From Planctomycetota bacterium (GTDB lineage Bacteria > Planctomycetota > UBA1135 > UBA2386), in the NCBI GenBank assembly GCA_016716265.1, contig JADJWQ010000006.1, positions 2,507,501 through 2,571,500 of the forward strand: a stretch of DNA of 64,000 nucleotides, written 5' to 3'. The position numbers were made by a program, and so were the translations under genes. Within the stretch, counting starts at the first letter, position 1, and each line of letters opens with the position of its first letter. This document shows positions 57,201 to 64,000 of the stretch, piece after piece. The notes below the pieces were generated by a model that did no database searches, was not told the origin of the DNA, and was given only the letters and a program-made list of their open reading frames with translations.

Positions 57201-57560
57201 CCAGCAATGGTCGAGGATCGGATAGAGGAAGCACTCCGTCTTGCCCGACCCCGTCCCGGTCACGACGAGTGTGTGCTGTGGCTGGTGGCCGCCCTTCGAG
57301 TACAGGCGCTGGAACGCGCGCTGCTGATGACGATACGGCCGAAACGCAGGCCGGATGTCCAGCGGGATCGTCGCGTGGTCGGCCGCGGTCTGGAACGGCA
57401 GCCGCACGTCGAGGAAGGGCCCGCGGAACAGCCCGCGCTCCTCGTCGCCGAGGAACTCGAACAGCGCCTGCTCGAACTTCTCATCCGAGAACGCGAATGT
57501 CGTCCGCAGATAGTCCAGCACCGTCGAGCGGACCTGGCGAGCGACGACCGAGGGGATCAT
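51216..57560 (-). CDS. YprA/DruE-type giant helicase with DUF1998 and nuclease-like C-terminus
   Basis: 2114 aa from ATG 57560. It begins VRSTVLDYLRTTFAFSDEKF and LFRGPFLDVRLPF, as in YprA/DruE proteins. Helicase core: Walker A TGTGSGKTECFLYP (101-114), VLLTNYRMLDFLLLRPEDR, LVLDELHTYDGAQGSD (near 227), CFVGTSATVGGG; second RecA domain FVCTPTLEMGIDIGDLSATV (near 1037) and NFLQRVGRAGRKTG (near 1066). The split core encloses ~700 residues. DUF1998 lies near 1600-1660 (GGTGYLTELGHGDNL, with CSCREEGRDGCYRCLFAYQS zinc cluster). A Vsr/PD-(D/E)XK-like part near 1750-1800 follows (RPDFVLRP, VAVYCDGFAYHV, LLRSAAWRVWSVTW). A further ~280-residue tail is unassigned. The length and architecture match DruE, the Druantia signature gene. 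Confidence 0.88.
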   Translation of the reverse strand: MIPSVVARQVRSTVLDYLRTTFAFSDEKFEQALFEFLGDEERGLFRGPFLDVRLPFQTAADHATIPLDIRPAFRPYRHQQRAFQRLYSKGGHQPQHTLVVTGTGSGKTECFLYPILDHCWRSRGELGVKAILLYPMNALASDQARRLAQTLWADQRLRGVVSAGLYVGGKGRHKTASAEHLVDDRDVLRDSPPDVLLTNYRMLDFLLLRPEDRELWRHNGPDTLRYLVLDELHTYDGAQGSDVACLLRRLKARVGSRSGSVCFVGTSATVGGGSTRGQEDLVRFASEVSGDAVFEDAVILEDRMAIAEVFPQSADLDVLPPPGSATLLDPDRAVDPQTWLQQQVELWIGAGAATDPLAVGAALERHAFLRQLLRALDQRVRDRRDVDAWLREHEEGWATRTDEERRLALDSFLALLSYARKRVTDPHTHEVREVPFLTVQIQLWLRELHRLVQRLTPEPEFHWFTDGPPDPERGRWLPIAHCRECGSSGWAGFGRHGDPRLVDAVQEIGSAWLHRTAGCCYVQIGHSGLDGDSGEPPARPDPTQGGFPLRLHPLSLQIAFAERCADHAPYADGSLPVRIAGDVSRQTPAHFLQRCPDCGADGTLRILGSRAATLLSVAIGHLFQSEWNDDRKLLAFTDSVQDASHRAGFFGARTWRFVLRTALQGALEAAGDDVPLDQLGHHVLDWLGRAKGLGPEAQLAALLPDDLRGMPPIEAWLDPEIGAPPDDALDVLRSRLSWEAVREYGLAVVAGRTLERTGCSTAAPAGDALDRAAEVVQLEITEQGWFDGAAVEASRVRHWLAGIVQRLRLRGGVTHPMLAAYVREGGKKFLLSKRKEPMLSPFGRFSIYPRFLTDRAREAGRDTVFDPVVSDRAALTWHRDWTARALGVDRRHADVQTALLEALRRLEQHGLLERFAMSGQGNAYGLRREALRVTRDVGRVRCDTCGRDVVLPAPEVPHHAGRPCWFYRCGGSLAAMVDEAPDYYARIYRSGRVERIVAREHTGLLPREVREDLEDAFKKGGPGAPNLFVCTPTLEMGIDIGDLSATVLCTVPPTTANFLQRVGRAGRKTGNALCLTMADSRPHDLYFLARPQAMMAGDVTAPGVFLDAPEVLRRQLIAFAMDAWAREETEKVSIPGQARLVLGEAQWARFPGRFLAFHRERWEELFAGFVAAFGATISEANIERLRPAAGPQNVQQAFRDAFDALEAERDELRQMLRRTRERLKHLDEHPEEFEDPATERVNLEDGRRMLSDLVDEIGSKYPLNVLTDAGVLPNYAFPEPGVTLKSVVREDAAHEERSLYRSYEYMRPASSAIKELAPFNTFYAEGRHVTINELDIGSRARPAWRKWRLCAQCSHMAPASPDSDGDTAELAAACPRCGDPNWSDSGQVRQLVLFRRSRSLATRLESATVDDGDDREREPYEVLDLIDVAPENARGARWIEELPFGFETLTDVPLRQVNFGPLDAAGRNQVLSVSGRPIVSQGFRVCVDCGRVHEPGRPELVHVPWCIGNRAPDKAKVEAVLLYREVRSEAIRILVPAAELDHERRTSSFKAALALGLRRRFHGDPDHLRIGVQDEPPRAGEAGRRRYLVVFDRVPGGTGYLTELGHGDNLREVLTMALRAMQSCSCREEGRDGCYRCLFAYQSQFELDSISSRVAQEMVREILARWDRLVALDNLSGVSLGNRIESELEERFLIALRDRAKAAGVECWRESVQRGERIWEARFGDRWWRVEAQVDLGEQYGARVATRPDFVLRPVDGDPAVLPVAVYCDGFAYHVQPDQPTARIGDDLVKRDGLLRSAAWRVWSVTWRDLDDLEAGSRQGSVPELVRGVDPGGLGRLCEKLGVRGRPGREVLGAGAMTSLFEYLAHPVGADWTALVDAWVLAWLLSPPWTEAADAEQLAERLAREPAQFESEPAVVQGPPGPVVAHHAVIDHAIVVAAAPRTAIGAGSLAGLRITLRLFDEAECRRAEEFEASWRAVLQLWNRLQFCSVGAALVVTSSERIGAGDAVEAGVESVSRVAEPEVLYGLLRLVAEEVHELVREIVARGLPRPDAGYELVDETGRVVAEAELAWIDRRLAVLTREQSADRARFEAAGWRVHVAGVTVDGLGLQPENDA

Positions 57561-58230
57561 GGGACCACAGAAGGACACGCCCATGCTGGCGCGGGGCCGG
57601 CGCGATGCAAGGCCGCTGTGCGAACACGATCAGAGGACGGTGAAACAAGCGGGCCGCCGCGACCCTGAAAGGCGTGCTGGACGGTCCGACCGTTGCAGCG
57701 ATTCAGGCCGGCCTGCCCGCGACGAGCTGCCCGCTCGACTTGTCGGGCCCGAGTGGCTACTACGTCTTGCAGACCATGCCGGAGTCGAGTAGTCCGCTCT
57801 GCCCGAGCTCGCCGACTGCTACCGCCGACCTCCCCGTCCCGGCGATTCGTGCCGCTCAGGCAGATCGTCCACTCCTGGCGATCATAGTCTTTACCGCGTA
57901 AGGCCCCGAGTGCACCTGCCTCGCGATGCCTCACCTTGTCCATCGGAGATTCAGCTCCAACAAGCCTGTTGCGCGCTCATGTGATGCAGCCTTGACACGC
58001 GACCGACAGACTTCTTGAAGAGGGTCGACTCGTCGAGTTGGCGCCAGACACTTTCGACGAAGTCGCTGCGCAACTTCCTCGCCTCCAACTCACAACGCAA
58101 GGACCCGCTCGCAAGAACCTGACCCCCCGGAGAAGGTCGCTGGCGAGCGAACCCTTGTTTCACCCCGCAGTCCAGGAGCAGCGACCGGTGATTCGCTGAC
58201 GTCTCAAATCCGTGAGCCAACCCAGAATCC
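57561..58230. other. Gap between defence operon and glycosyltransferase operon
   Basis: About 670 bp between divergent units. A 75-codon frame at 57674-57901 (+) has no family resemblance and no ribosome site, and I do not call it. Promoters for the leftward helicase operon and the rightward glycosyltransferase operon must lie here. G/C content falls slightly toward 58.0 kb. Confidence 0.35.
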
Positions 58231-59016
58231 ATGCAATCCATTGCTGCTCTCGTGGCAACCCGAAACCGTGCGGGCCTCTTGTTGCAGCGCACCATTCCAT
58301 CAATCCTGCGCCAGCAGCGCTCGCCCGACACGCTTGTCCTGGTCAACGACGGCGAGGAGCACCCCGAGTCGGTGCACACTGCGCTCAGACCTCTATGCAG
58401 TCGCTTCCACGTAGAGCTGCTGCACAACACCCGTACCCCCGGCGCAGGCGGGGCCTGGAACACGGGACTCCAATGGCTGACCGACCGTAGCTTCGACGGC
58501 TTCGTCGCCCTCCTCGACGACGACGACACCTGGGATCCGCAGCACCTCGCCGCCAACCTGCGCGCTGCTTGTGCGTCAGCCGCAGACCTCGCCGTCTCCG
58601 GCCTGCGGCTGTATGCCGAAGGTCAAATACGGCGTCGCGTCTTGATCGAGCGCTTGCTGCCCCGCGACTTCCTGATCGGCAATCCAGGCTGGCAGGGCTC
58701 GAACACCTTCGTGCGCCTCTCCGCACTCAACGCCATCAGTGGCTTCGACGAAGAGTTGCCGAGCATGCACGATCGCGACGTGGCCGTTCGCCTGCTGAAC
58801 GCTCCTGGTATCTCATGGGCGCTCGTGCCCGAATGGACGGCGACTTGGAACTTCGGCACCCCTGGGTGCCTGACGGGTCCTTCTCCCGGTAAGTTGGCCG
58901 CTCTGCGGCGATTCCTGGGAAAGCACGGTGCCCATATCGCCCCCGACGACCGCCGATTGTACTTCGAGCGTGCCCAGAGACTCTTTGGATTTCGTCAGAC
59001 GGATATCGAACAATGA
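58231..59016 (+). CDS. GT2-family glycosyltransferase
   Basis: 261 aa with the GT-A fold: IAALVATRNRAGLLLQRTIP, SILRQQRSPDTLVLVNDGEE (nucleotide-sugar binding), NTRTPGAGGAWNTGLQWL, and an acidic DDDDTWDPQHLAAN where the DXD metal site belongs (about residue 96). Acceptor-side sequence GWQGSNTFVRLSALNAISGF and FDEELPSMHDRDVAVRLL follows. No membrane helix. The substrate cannot be told. Its TGA overlaps the radical-SAM ATG (ATGA), so the three genes form a coupled operon. The start lacks a clear ribosome site. Confidence 0.88.
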   Translation: MQSIAALVATRNRAGLLLQRTIPSILRQQRSPDTLVLVNDGEEHPESVHTALRPLCSRFHVELLHNTRTPGAGGAWNTGLQWLTDRSFDGFVALLDDDDTWDPQHLAANLRAACASAADLAVSGLRLYAEGQIRRRVLIERLLPRDFLIGNPGWQGSNTFVRLSALNAISGFDEELPSMHDRDVAVRLLNAPGISWALVPEWTATWNFGTPGCLTGPSPGKLAALRRFLGKHGAHIAPDDRRLYFERAQRLFGFRQTDIEQ

Positions 59017-59948
59017 CTTCGGTGGATACCGCTTCGAGTGCTGCCCGGGCCGTACGCCCAGCCAACAGCTTCGCGGCATTGCCCGGCATCGGATGGCGCA
59101 TGCCGCGGGTCAGCCGCCGGTGGTTGTGGTTCTGGAGGATCGTCTACCGCGGGCTCGCGGCGTGGCGTCACCTTCGTATCCAACGCTGGACTACGCGACT
59201 GCTTGGCCCGCAATATGTGCGCAGTCGCAAGCTGATAGAGATCGACATTACCTACCTCTGCAACCTGCACTGCCTGAATTGCAATCGCTCGGTCGGTCAG
59301 GCTCGGGAGAGTCTGCACATGGCGGTGGCCATGGTGGAGGATTTCGTTGCGAACTCCCTGACCCGCGGCGTGGTCTGGCGCCGCATCCGCGTGCTGGGCG
59401 GGGAGCCCACCCTTCATCCGGAGTTCGATCGGGTGATCGAAGTGTTACGGGGCTACACCAAGGTGCACCCTGGCTGCATCCTGGAAGTTGTCACCAACGG
59501 TTACGGCGAACACGTCGAGGCCGCCTTGGACCGTTTGCCTGAGGATGTCTGGGTCGACAACTCCCGCAAGACCGGGCGAGTACAGCCTACCTTCGGGCCC
59601 TTCAACCTGGCCCCGTGCGACGATCCGAGATACCGCAACGCCGACTACGCGAATGCCTGCGCGGTGGCCCGCGACTGCGGCATGGGGCTGACACCCTTGG
59701 GCTACTACCCGTGTGCGGTGGCCGGGGGAATCGACCGCATCCTCGGTGGGAAGTTCGGTCGACAGGCACTGCCGGGAGACCAGGATGACCTGCTGGCTGA
59801 GGCCTCGACGCTGTGCCGTCTCTGCGGGCGCTTCCGCGATGGCCACTTCGTGCCGAGGGTGTTGCGTCCCGCGCTGACCACCGAGCTGGTGTCGCCGACC
59901 TGGCGAAGGCTGTACGCCGACTGGCACGGGAGGCACTCGACGCCGTGA
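59013..59948 (+). CDS. Radical-SAM protein with auxiliary Cys cluster
   Basis: 311 aa. The SAM/[4Fe-4S] motif CNLHCLNC gives CxxxCxxC at residues 83, 87 and 90. RIRVLGGEPTLHPEFDRVIE is the GGE-type SAM-binding strand and EVVTNGYGEHVEAAL the next. Further cysteines in APCDDPRYRNADYANACAVA, GYYPCAVAGG and LCRLCGRF form a SPASM/twitch-like auxiliary cluster. The ~70-residue N-terminus is basic and aromatic. SPASM enzymes often modify peptides, but some act on sugars or nucleotides. No precursor peptide gene was found nearby. Coupled to glycosyltransferases on both sides (ATGA and GTGA overlaps). Confidence 0.85.
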   Translation: MTSVDTASSAARAVRPANSFAALPGIGWRMPRVSRRWLWFWRIVYRGLAAWRHLRIQRWTTRLLGPQYVRSRKLIEIDITYLCNLHCLNCNRSVGQARESLHMAVAMVEDFVANSLTRGVVWRRIRVLGGEPTLHPEFDRVIEVLRGYTKVHPGCILEVVTNGYGEHVEAALDRLPEDVWVDNSRKTGRVQPTFGPFNLAPCDDPRYRNADYANACAVARDCGMGLTPLGYYPCAVAGGIDRILGGKFGRQALPGDQDDLLAEASTLCRLCGRFRDGHFVPRVLRPALTTELVSPTWRRLYADWHGRHSTP

Positions 59949-62900
59949 TCCCCCATCGTCCGCGTGATCCGATCGAACTGGCGGAGCGGAACATGACTTG
60001 CCGCGCCGGTCCGCTGTTGCCGGGCTTCGTACCCGACGTCGTCGTCGCGATTGCGGTTCGGAGGAGTCACGGCCAGCGCCTCGGTCGGGCTTTCGCATCC
60101 ATCGCCGAGCAGTCCTTGTCGCCCGCGCGGCTCGGCATCGTGGTCCTGCAGGATACGAATGGTCCGGAGCAGCGACTCGACGACGGGCTGCCGGAGGCTT
60201 TGTGTGCACGCACCTGGTGGCTCATCGCCAACTGTGGCAGCGCAGCACGGGCCCGCAACGCCCTGCTGGACTTCGTCGATGAGGCAATTCCGTCGGCGCG
60301 GTGGGTGGTTCGGCTCGACGACGACGACCGCTTCCACGATCCCTGCGGCATCGAGCGCTGCGTGGGACTGGGCGACGCGCACGTTGCGACGTTCGTGCTA
60401 GCCGGAAATCGCGTCGTCAATGAGCGAGACGACGTACTGCGGGACAACCCTGCAAGCGCGGCACTCCTTGCACCGGACTACTTGCTGGCCCTGGCCCAGC
60501 GCATGGCCAACGGCTCATCGGAAAACGAACTGCCGTCATGCAACCTGCTGCTTCGCACCGGATCCGGGTGGCGCTACCCCGAGTTCCCGAGTGCCGAGGA
60601 CCACTGGCTGGTCGCGAGTCTCTTGTTCCATTGTGGTGATCGCGGCGTGATCGCAGAACATTTGCGATTGGTGGACTATACCATCGATGGCCCGACGACG
60701 GCAGCGGCGAAGCAGTCCGGGCGATTCGCCGCCAGTCGACAGGCGCTGGCTTCAGCTATTGCGACCTGGATCACAGTGCGCGCGTTGCCGGGCCGGATGC
60801 TGGGTTGGGGCAACGAAGGCGTGGTCCGGGCGTGGGAAGGGCAAGTCCACAAGCACTTCTACCCTGGAGTGCTCGACGAGCGACGGGCCGAGGCGCTGCG
60901 GCGTGCGGTGCGCGACGGTCGCGAGTTGTTGCCCCCGGCGCTTCTCTGCTCGGCCGCGCCAAACCATATGGTGGCCTCCTACCCATACGAAGATACAGCA
61001 CCGCTGGAACGAGCCACGGTAGCCCAGGTCGCCGACTTCTTGCTGGCTTCGCTGCGAGCGCGTCTGGTGTGTGCCAACATCAAGCGCAGCAACTTTCGCG
61101 TGCGGGCCGACGGCCGCCTTCAGTACGTCGACATCGGTGACGGTATCGTGCCGATGGATACGTCGTATTTCCTGGATGCCGCGGCGCGCTTATACTCGAT
61201 CGCGGTGCTCGGGCGGGGTGATGCCGAGCTGCTACGTAGGCCGACCGACCAACTCAAGCCGAAAGCATGGGAGGCCTTGCCCGGCTTTTCGGAGTTCTAC
61301 GGTCATGTGATGCGGAGATTCGCCGCAGAACAGTGGGAGGCGGGCCGGGGCGCACTCACGGTGATCGACCGGGTGCGGCGAGCCAACGTCACGTTGCTGG
61401 TCAAGGCGTGTGCCATGGACGCCAACTACCTGCGGGACCAGGCGATCCACATCGTTGACCAGCTTGTCGGCCCTGGGGATTTCGCCGAGCGCCTGCTGCT
61501 CGTCGATCCGTATCCCGGGCCGTTCCTGCGGCAGCACTCACCGGGCGAACTCGGGCATTTGCTCCATGTGGGTGAGGAGTTGGTCGCCATGGGAGTGTTC
61601 GATCGACTGTTGGTCGCCCCGGAGGATCCGGACACGGTCGCGGCCGTGCATCGACGTTGGTTCGGTATTGCCTGCTCACGGGCGCGGTCCGTGGAGGGGG
61701 TGCCTATTGCACCGCATTTGTGGGGCTTCGAGCACGTGCGGACTCCGTATTTGCTTCAGTCGGATGTCGACGTGCTGATCGGGCGCCGTGCCCCCGGGCA
61801 CGATGTGGTGGCAGACATGTTGGCGGCATGCGGGCCTGAGGACGTAGTAGGCGTTGCGTTCAACATCGCGCGCTCGCCGGCGGAAGGCTGGCGAGACTAC
61901 GAGGCAGCACCCGGGCGGTATGTCCCCGAGGTCCGGCTGGGTCTCCTGAACCTGGATCGGGCCAAGGGGTTGCGACCCTGGCCCAACGAAATGCGCGATG
62001 GGCAATTGGTGCGGACGTGGTATCGGTCGCTCGAGCGCCTGCAGCAGGAGCGGGGGCTTCGCACCGTCCGGGGCGGCGATCCGAAAACCTTCTATTTGCA
62101 CCCTGGGAACGACCGGAAGGGCGCTGGTTCTGCCCTGGCACGCGTGCGCGACCTCGTGGCCCAGGGGCGGGTTCCGGAGACCCAGTTCGGCGCCTGGGAT
62201 CTCGTCCCACCGGACCAGTTGTGGCGCTACGAGGAGCGGCGGGAGGGTGTAGTGGTGGTCGCCCTGGGTCGGGATACGCCCCGCGACAAGCTCGAGCGGT
62301 TTGCGCAGGGCCTCGCCTGCCAGACCCACGCGGAGTTCGGCGTGGTGGTAGTGGACGATGCATCGAGCACGACGAACCCGCGCGGGCTGGCGGATCCGCT
62401 GCACTTCCTGGGGGCGCGGTGCACTCTGGTCCGGACGCCGGTGCGTCAAGGGCGCATGGCCAACCTGATCTGGGTGACGCGGTCGCTCTGCACCAACCCG
62501 GACAGCGTGATTGTGATCGTCGACCTGGACGATGCGTTGATGGACCGTCGGGCGATCGCTGACGTTGCCGCTGCGGCCGCCACAGGGCACGACCTCATCG
62601 TCGGGGCGCCGTTCCGGCCCGATGCACCGCTGAGGCTGTACCCGCGCAGCTTCGGTGCGCTGTCTGAGACCTTCGGGGGCAACGTCTGGATGCACCTGTG
62701 CGCCTTCCAGCGGAGATTGTTCGACGGGATCCCAGAGGTAGGCCTGCGGAACGAGGACGGCTGGCTGCCGTTCTGTACGGACTACGCAACAATGGTGCCG
62801 ATGGTGACTCGGGCGACTCGTCCGTTGCACATGCCTTGTTACATGTACTGGCACGAGCGCAGTACGAAGTACGACGAGGCGATGGCACGGTGCCGCGACG

Positions 62901-62956
62901 CGATGGTGCTCCGGATCCTCGACGCAAGCTGCCCGACCGGCAACGAGTCGCGGTGA
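59945..62956 (+). CDS. Multidomain glycosyltransferase (two GT2-like, one GT-A-like, one kinase-like domain)
   Basis: 1003 aa from GTG 59945 overlapping the radical-SAM stop. Domains in order: GT2-like (about 20-280; IAVRRSHGQRLGRAFASIAE, WVVRLDDDDRFHDPCGIER with the acidic site near 124); a kinase/phosphotransferase-like segment (about 300-450; VCANIKRSNFRVRADGRLQY, VDIGDGIVPMD); a second GT-A-like part (about 480-720; LLLVDPYPGPFLRQHSPGEL, YLLQSDVDVLIG); and a C-terminal GT2-like domain (about 760-1000; HAEFGVVVVDDASSTTNP, VIVIVDLDDALMDRRAI). No membrane helix. The fusion suggests stepwise building of a glycan on one acceptor. Product unknown. Confidence 0.82.
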   Translation: MIPHRPRDPIELAERNMTCRAGPLLPGFVPDVVVAIAVRRSHGQRLGRAFASIAEQSLSPARLGIVVLQDTNGPEQRLDDGLPEALCARTWWLIANCGSAARARNALLDFVDEAIPSARWVVRLDDDDRFHDPCGIERCVGLGDAHVATFVLAGNRVVNERDDVLRDNPASAALLAPDYLLALAQRMANGSSENELPSCNLLLRTGSGWRYPEFPSAEDHWLVASLLFHCGDRGVIAEHLRLVDYTIDGPTTAAAKQSGRFAASRQALASAIATWITVRALPGRMLGWGNEGVVRAWEGQVHKHFYPGVLDERRAEALRRAVRDGRELLPPALLCSAAPNHMVASYPYEDTAPLERATVAQVADFLLASLRARLVCANIKRSNFRVRADGRLQYVDIGDGIVPMDTSYFLDAAARLYSIAVLGRGDAELLRRPTDQLKPKAWEALPGFSEFYGHVMRRFAAEQWEAGRGALTVIDRVRRANVTLLVKACAMDANYLRDQAIHIVDQLVGPGDFAERLLLVDPYPGPFLRQHSPGELGHLLHVGEELVAMGVFDRLLVAPEDPDTVAAVHRRWFGIACSRARSVEGVPIAPHLWGFEHVRTPYLLQSDVDVLIGRRAPGHDVVADMLAACGPEDVVGVAFNIARSPAEGWRDYEAAPGRYVPEVRLGLLNLDRAKGLRPWPNEMRDGQLVRTWYRSLERLQQERGLRTVRGGDPKTFYLHPGNDRKGAGSALARVRDLVAQGRVPETQFGAWDLVPPDQLWRYEERREGVVVVALGRDTPRDKLERFAQGLACQTHAEFGVVVVDDASSTTNPRGLADPLHFLGARCTLVRTPVRQGRMANLIWVTRSLCTNPDSVIVIVDLDDALMDRRAIADVAAAAATGHDLIVGAPFRPDAPLRLYPRSFGALSETFGGNVWMHLCAFQRRLFDGIPEVGLRNEDGWLPFCTDYATMVPMVTRATRPLHMPCYMYWHERSTKYDEAMARCRDAMVLRILDASCPTGNESR

Positions 62957-63086
62957 GTCGCGAGGTCGTCGCCATCCGTGACATGTCGCTCAGGCAGCCT
63001 CCGAGCCAGCCGCCCCTTCTCCAGCGGACGGCCAGACCGAGCGTCTCGGGGTCCGTCGCGCAGCAGGCCGCGGGCCGGCTGACCCG
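62957..63086. other. Intergenic, convergent genes
   Basis: Short gap between the glycosyltransferase operon and the convergent EVE-DUF3883 gene. No clear hairpin followed by a T-run is visible. Confidence 0.3.
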
Positions 63087-63908
63087 CTACCGCACGACGC
63101 ACGCGTAGGCGATCGGCTGCTGCGTGATCTGCTCGAGGCCCCACGCACCCGGGTACTGAGCAACGGCCGGCCTTCCGGTCAGAGCGTTGGTCACCAGAAA
63201 TAGACAGTAGTGCCGATCGCGCTTCCACGTCTGGGCCTCGCGGCGCGTCAGGATGAACCGCTTCTCCGGACCGCGCACGCCCTTGACCTCGACATGGAGG
63301 ACTTCTCCGCGCCGCTTGCAGTCCCGGTCGTAGCCGCAGCGCTGTGCGCTCACATCTCGTATCCGCCAGCCCTCGCGCTTCAATCGTCTGCGGGCCTCGC
63401 GCATCGCGGCCATCTCGACCTTACGGTTCTCGGCCGCCGACCCGAAGCCGCCACCGGAGGCCCACGACTCGGCGTCCTCGACCGCGGAGCCGACCGACAC
63501 CTTGTGGTGCGCACGTGCAGCCCGCAGGAGGGCGTCGGCGTCCGAGGGTGCGATTTCGTACAGCGTGCGGATCGGCCCCGGCTGGAGCGCAGGGATCCGC
63601 GCGATTCTCTCTGACGCCTCCTTGAGTGGCCGGACCTTGACGCGCAGCTCTTCGATCGGCTTCAGGATGAGGTCTCGATAGTCGCCCCGCTTCCTCAGCC
63701 GGACGACCTCGGCCACGCCCACCAACTCGTTGCGATTGGTCTGGTATGCCAGGATGACGTCGTGGGTCTTGGCCATGCCGACGTCGGCCACGTATTCCGT
63801 CGAACCCCACTCCAAGGGCTCGCGGCTCGCGAACACCTCGTTCCAATCACCCTGGACCCGTTGATGCGGCCATCCACGCGAATTACACTTGTAGACCCAG
63901 AATGCCAT
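63087..63908 (-). CDS. EVE-like plus DUF3883 (PD-(D/E)XK-like) protein
   Basis: 273 aa. The N-terminal ~95 residues fit the EVE/PUA-like base-flipping fold: MAFWVYKCNSRGWPHQRVQG then DWNEVFA, THDVILAYQTNRNELVGVAE. The C-terminal DUF3883 domain has VEMAAMREARRRLKREGWRI, RCGYDRDCKRRGEVLHVEVK with D194, E207 and K209 as a PD-(D/E)XK-type triad, then FILTRREAQTWKRDRHYCLF. EVE-nuclease fusions are predicted modified-DNA restriction factors: the EVE part reads modified cytosine and the nuclease cuts. It is 5.5 kb from the defence block and fits it functionally. ATG at 63908; ends with TAG. Confidence 0.8.
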   Translation of the reverse strand: MAFWVYKCNSRGWPHQRVQGDWNEVFASREPLEWGSTEYVADVGMAKTHDVILAYQTNRNELVGVAEVVRLRKRGDYRDLILKPIEELRVKVRPLKEASERIARIPALQPGPIRTLYEIAPSDADALLRAARAHHKVSVGSAVEDAESWASGGGFGSAAENRKVEMAAMREARRRLKREGWRIRDVSAQRCGYDRDCKRRGEVLHVEVKGVRGPEKRFILTRREAQTWKRDRHYCLFLVTNALTGRPAVAQYPGAWGLEQITQQPIAYACVVR

Positions 63909-64000
63909 GCTTGAGACACCTCTCTCGCCCCATCGGCAATACGTAACGGGAAGCCGTGGGCATGGAATCCGGTCGCTGGCGTTCGTCGCCTGCCTCAGAG

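Noticed and set aside
15361..57560. Linking the DruA-like fragment at 15.4 kb with the DruE-like helicase as a type I Druantia system.
   Set aside because: The DruA frame is truncated, embedded in IS66 debris and 35 kb away with host genes in between.
57674..57901. A 75-codon frame upstream of the glycosyltransferase operon considered as a precursor peptide for the radical-SAM enzyme.
   Set aside because: Starts with a non-ATG codon, has no ribosome site, no leader/core pattern and sits more than 300 bp from the operon.
1..64000. CRISPR arrays, tRNA and rRNA genes.
   Set aside because: No regularly spaced repeats, cloverleaf-like segments or conserved rRNA blocks were seen on either strand.

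Overview
The window looks like a chromosomal segment of a very GC-rich planctomycete or a close relative. The evidence is a DUF1501 protein paired with a DUF1549/DUF1553 cytochrome-type protein, a sigma factor followed by a Ser/Thr kinase with a WD40-like sensor, a prenyltransferase/squalene-cyclase-repeat protein, and several secreted proteins of planctomycete style. I see no rRNA, tRNA or CRISPR array.

Layout. 1-13 kb: host genes (secreted SUMF-domain protein; sigma factor plus kinase, divergent from a jacalin-like lectin; a carboxypeptidase-regulatory-domain protein) with transposase debris between them. 13-29 kb: a mobile-element graveyard holding a dead ECF sigma factor, a broken IS66 transposase fused to a truncated DruA (DUF4338), ISKra4 fragments and one intact ISKra4, and an IS1634 transposase cleanly split by a 4.63-kb TniA/TniB/RepA-type transposon (5-bp target duplication). 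An A/T-richer islet with two orphan genes is also here, as is one host gene at 24.6-26.3 kb. 29-35 kb: host genes again (ECF sigma factor, PAS-GGDEF diguanylate cyclase, DUF1501 and DUF1549/DUF1553 pair).

35.8-57.6 kb: a large defence island. A Vsr-like endonuclease and a 5-methylcytosine methyltransferase are followed by a three-gene (+) operon led by a GHKL (MutL/MORC-like) ATPase. Convergent to that lies a five-gene (-) block encoding a 2114-aa YprA/DruE-type helicase, a UvrD helicase with a ParE/RelE-like N-terminus, a second UvrD helicase, and a DrmA/DrmB-like helicase pair. It combines hallmark genes of DISARM, Druantia/YprA systems and MORC-associated restriction systems, but matches none of the canonical layouts I know. 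It is the best candidate here for an undescribed system.

58-63 kb: a translationally coupled operon of a GT2 glycosyltransferase, a radical-SAM protein and a 1003-aa multidomain glycosyltransferase. The window closes with an EVE-DUF3883 protein, a predicted restriction factor for modified DNA. All assignments come from reading sequence motifs; no database search was run.
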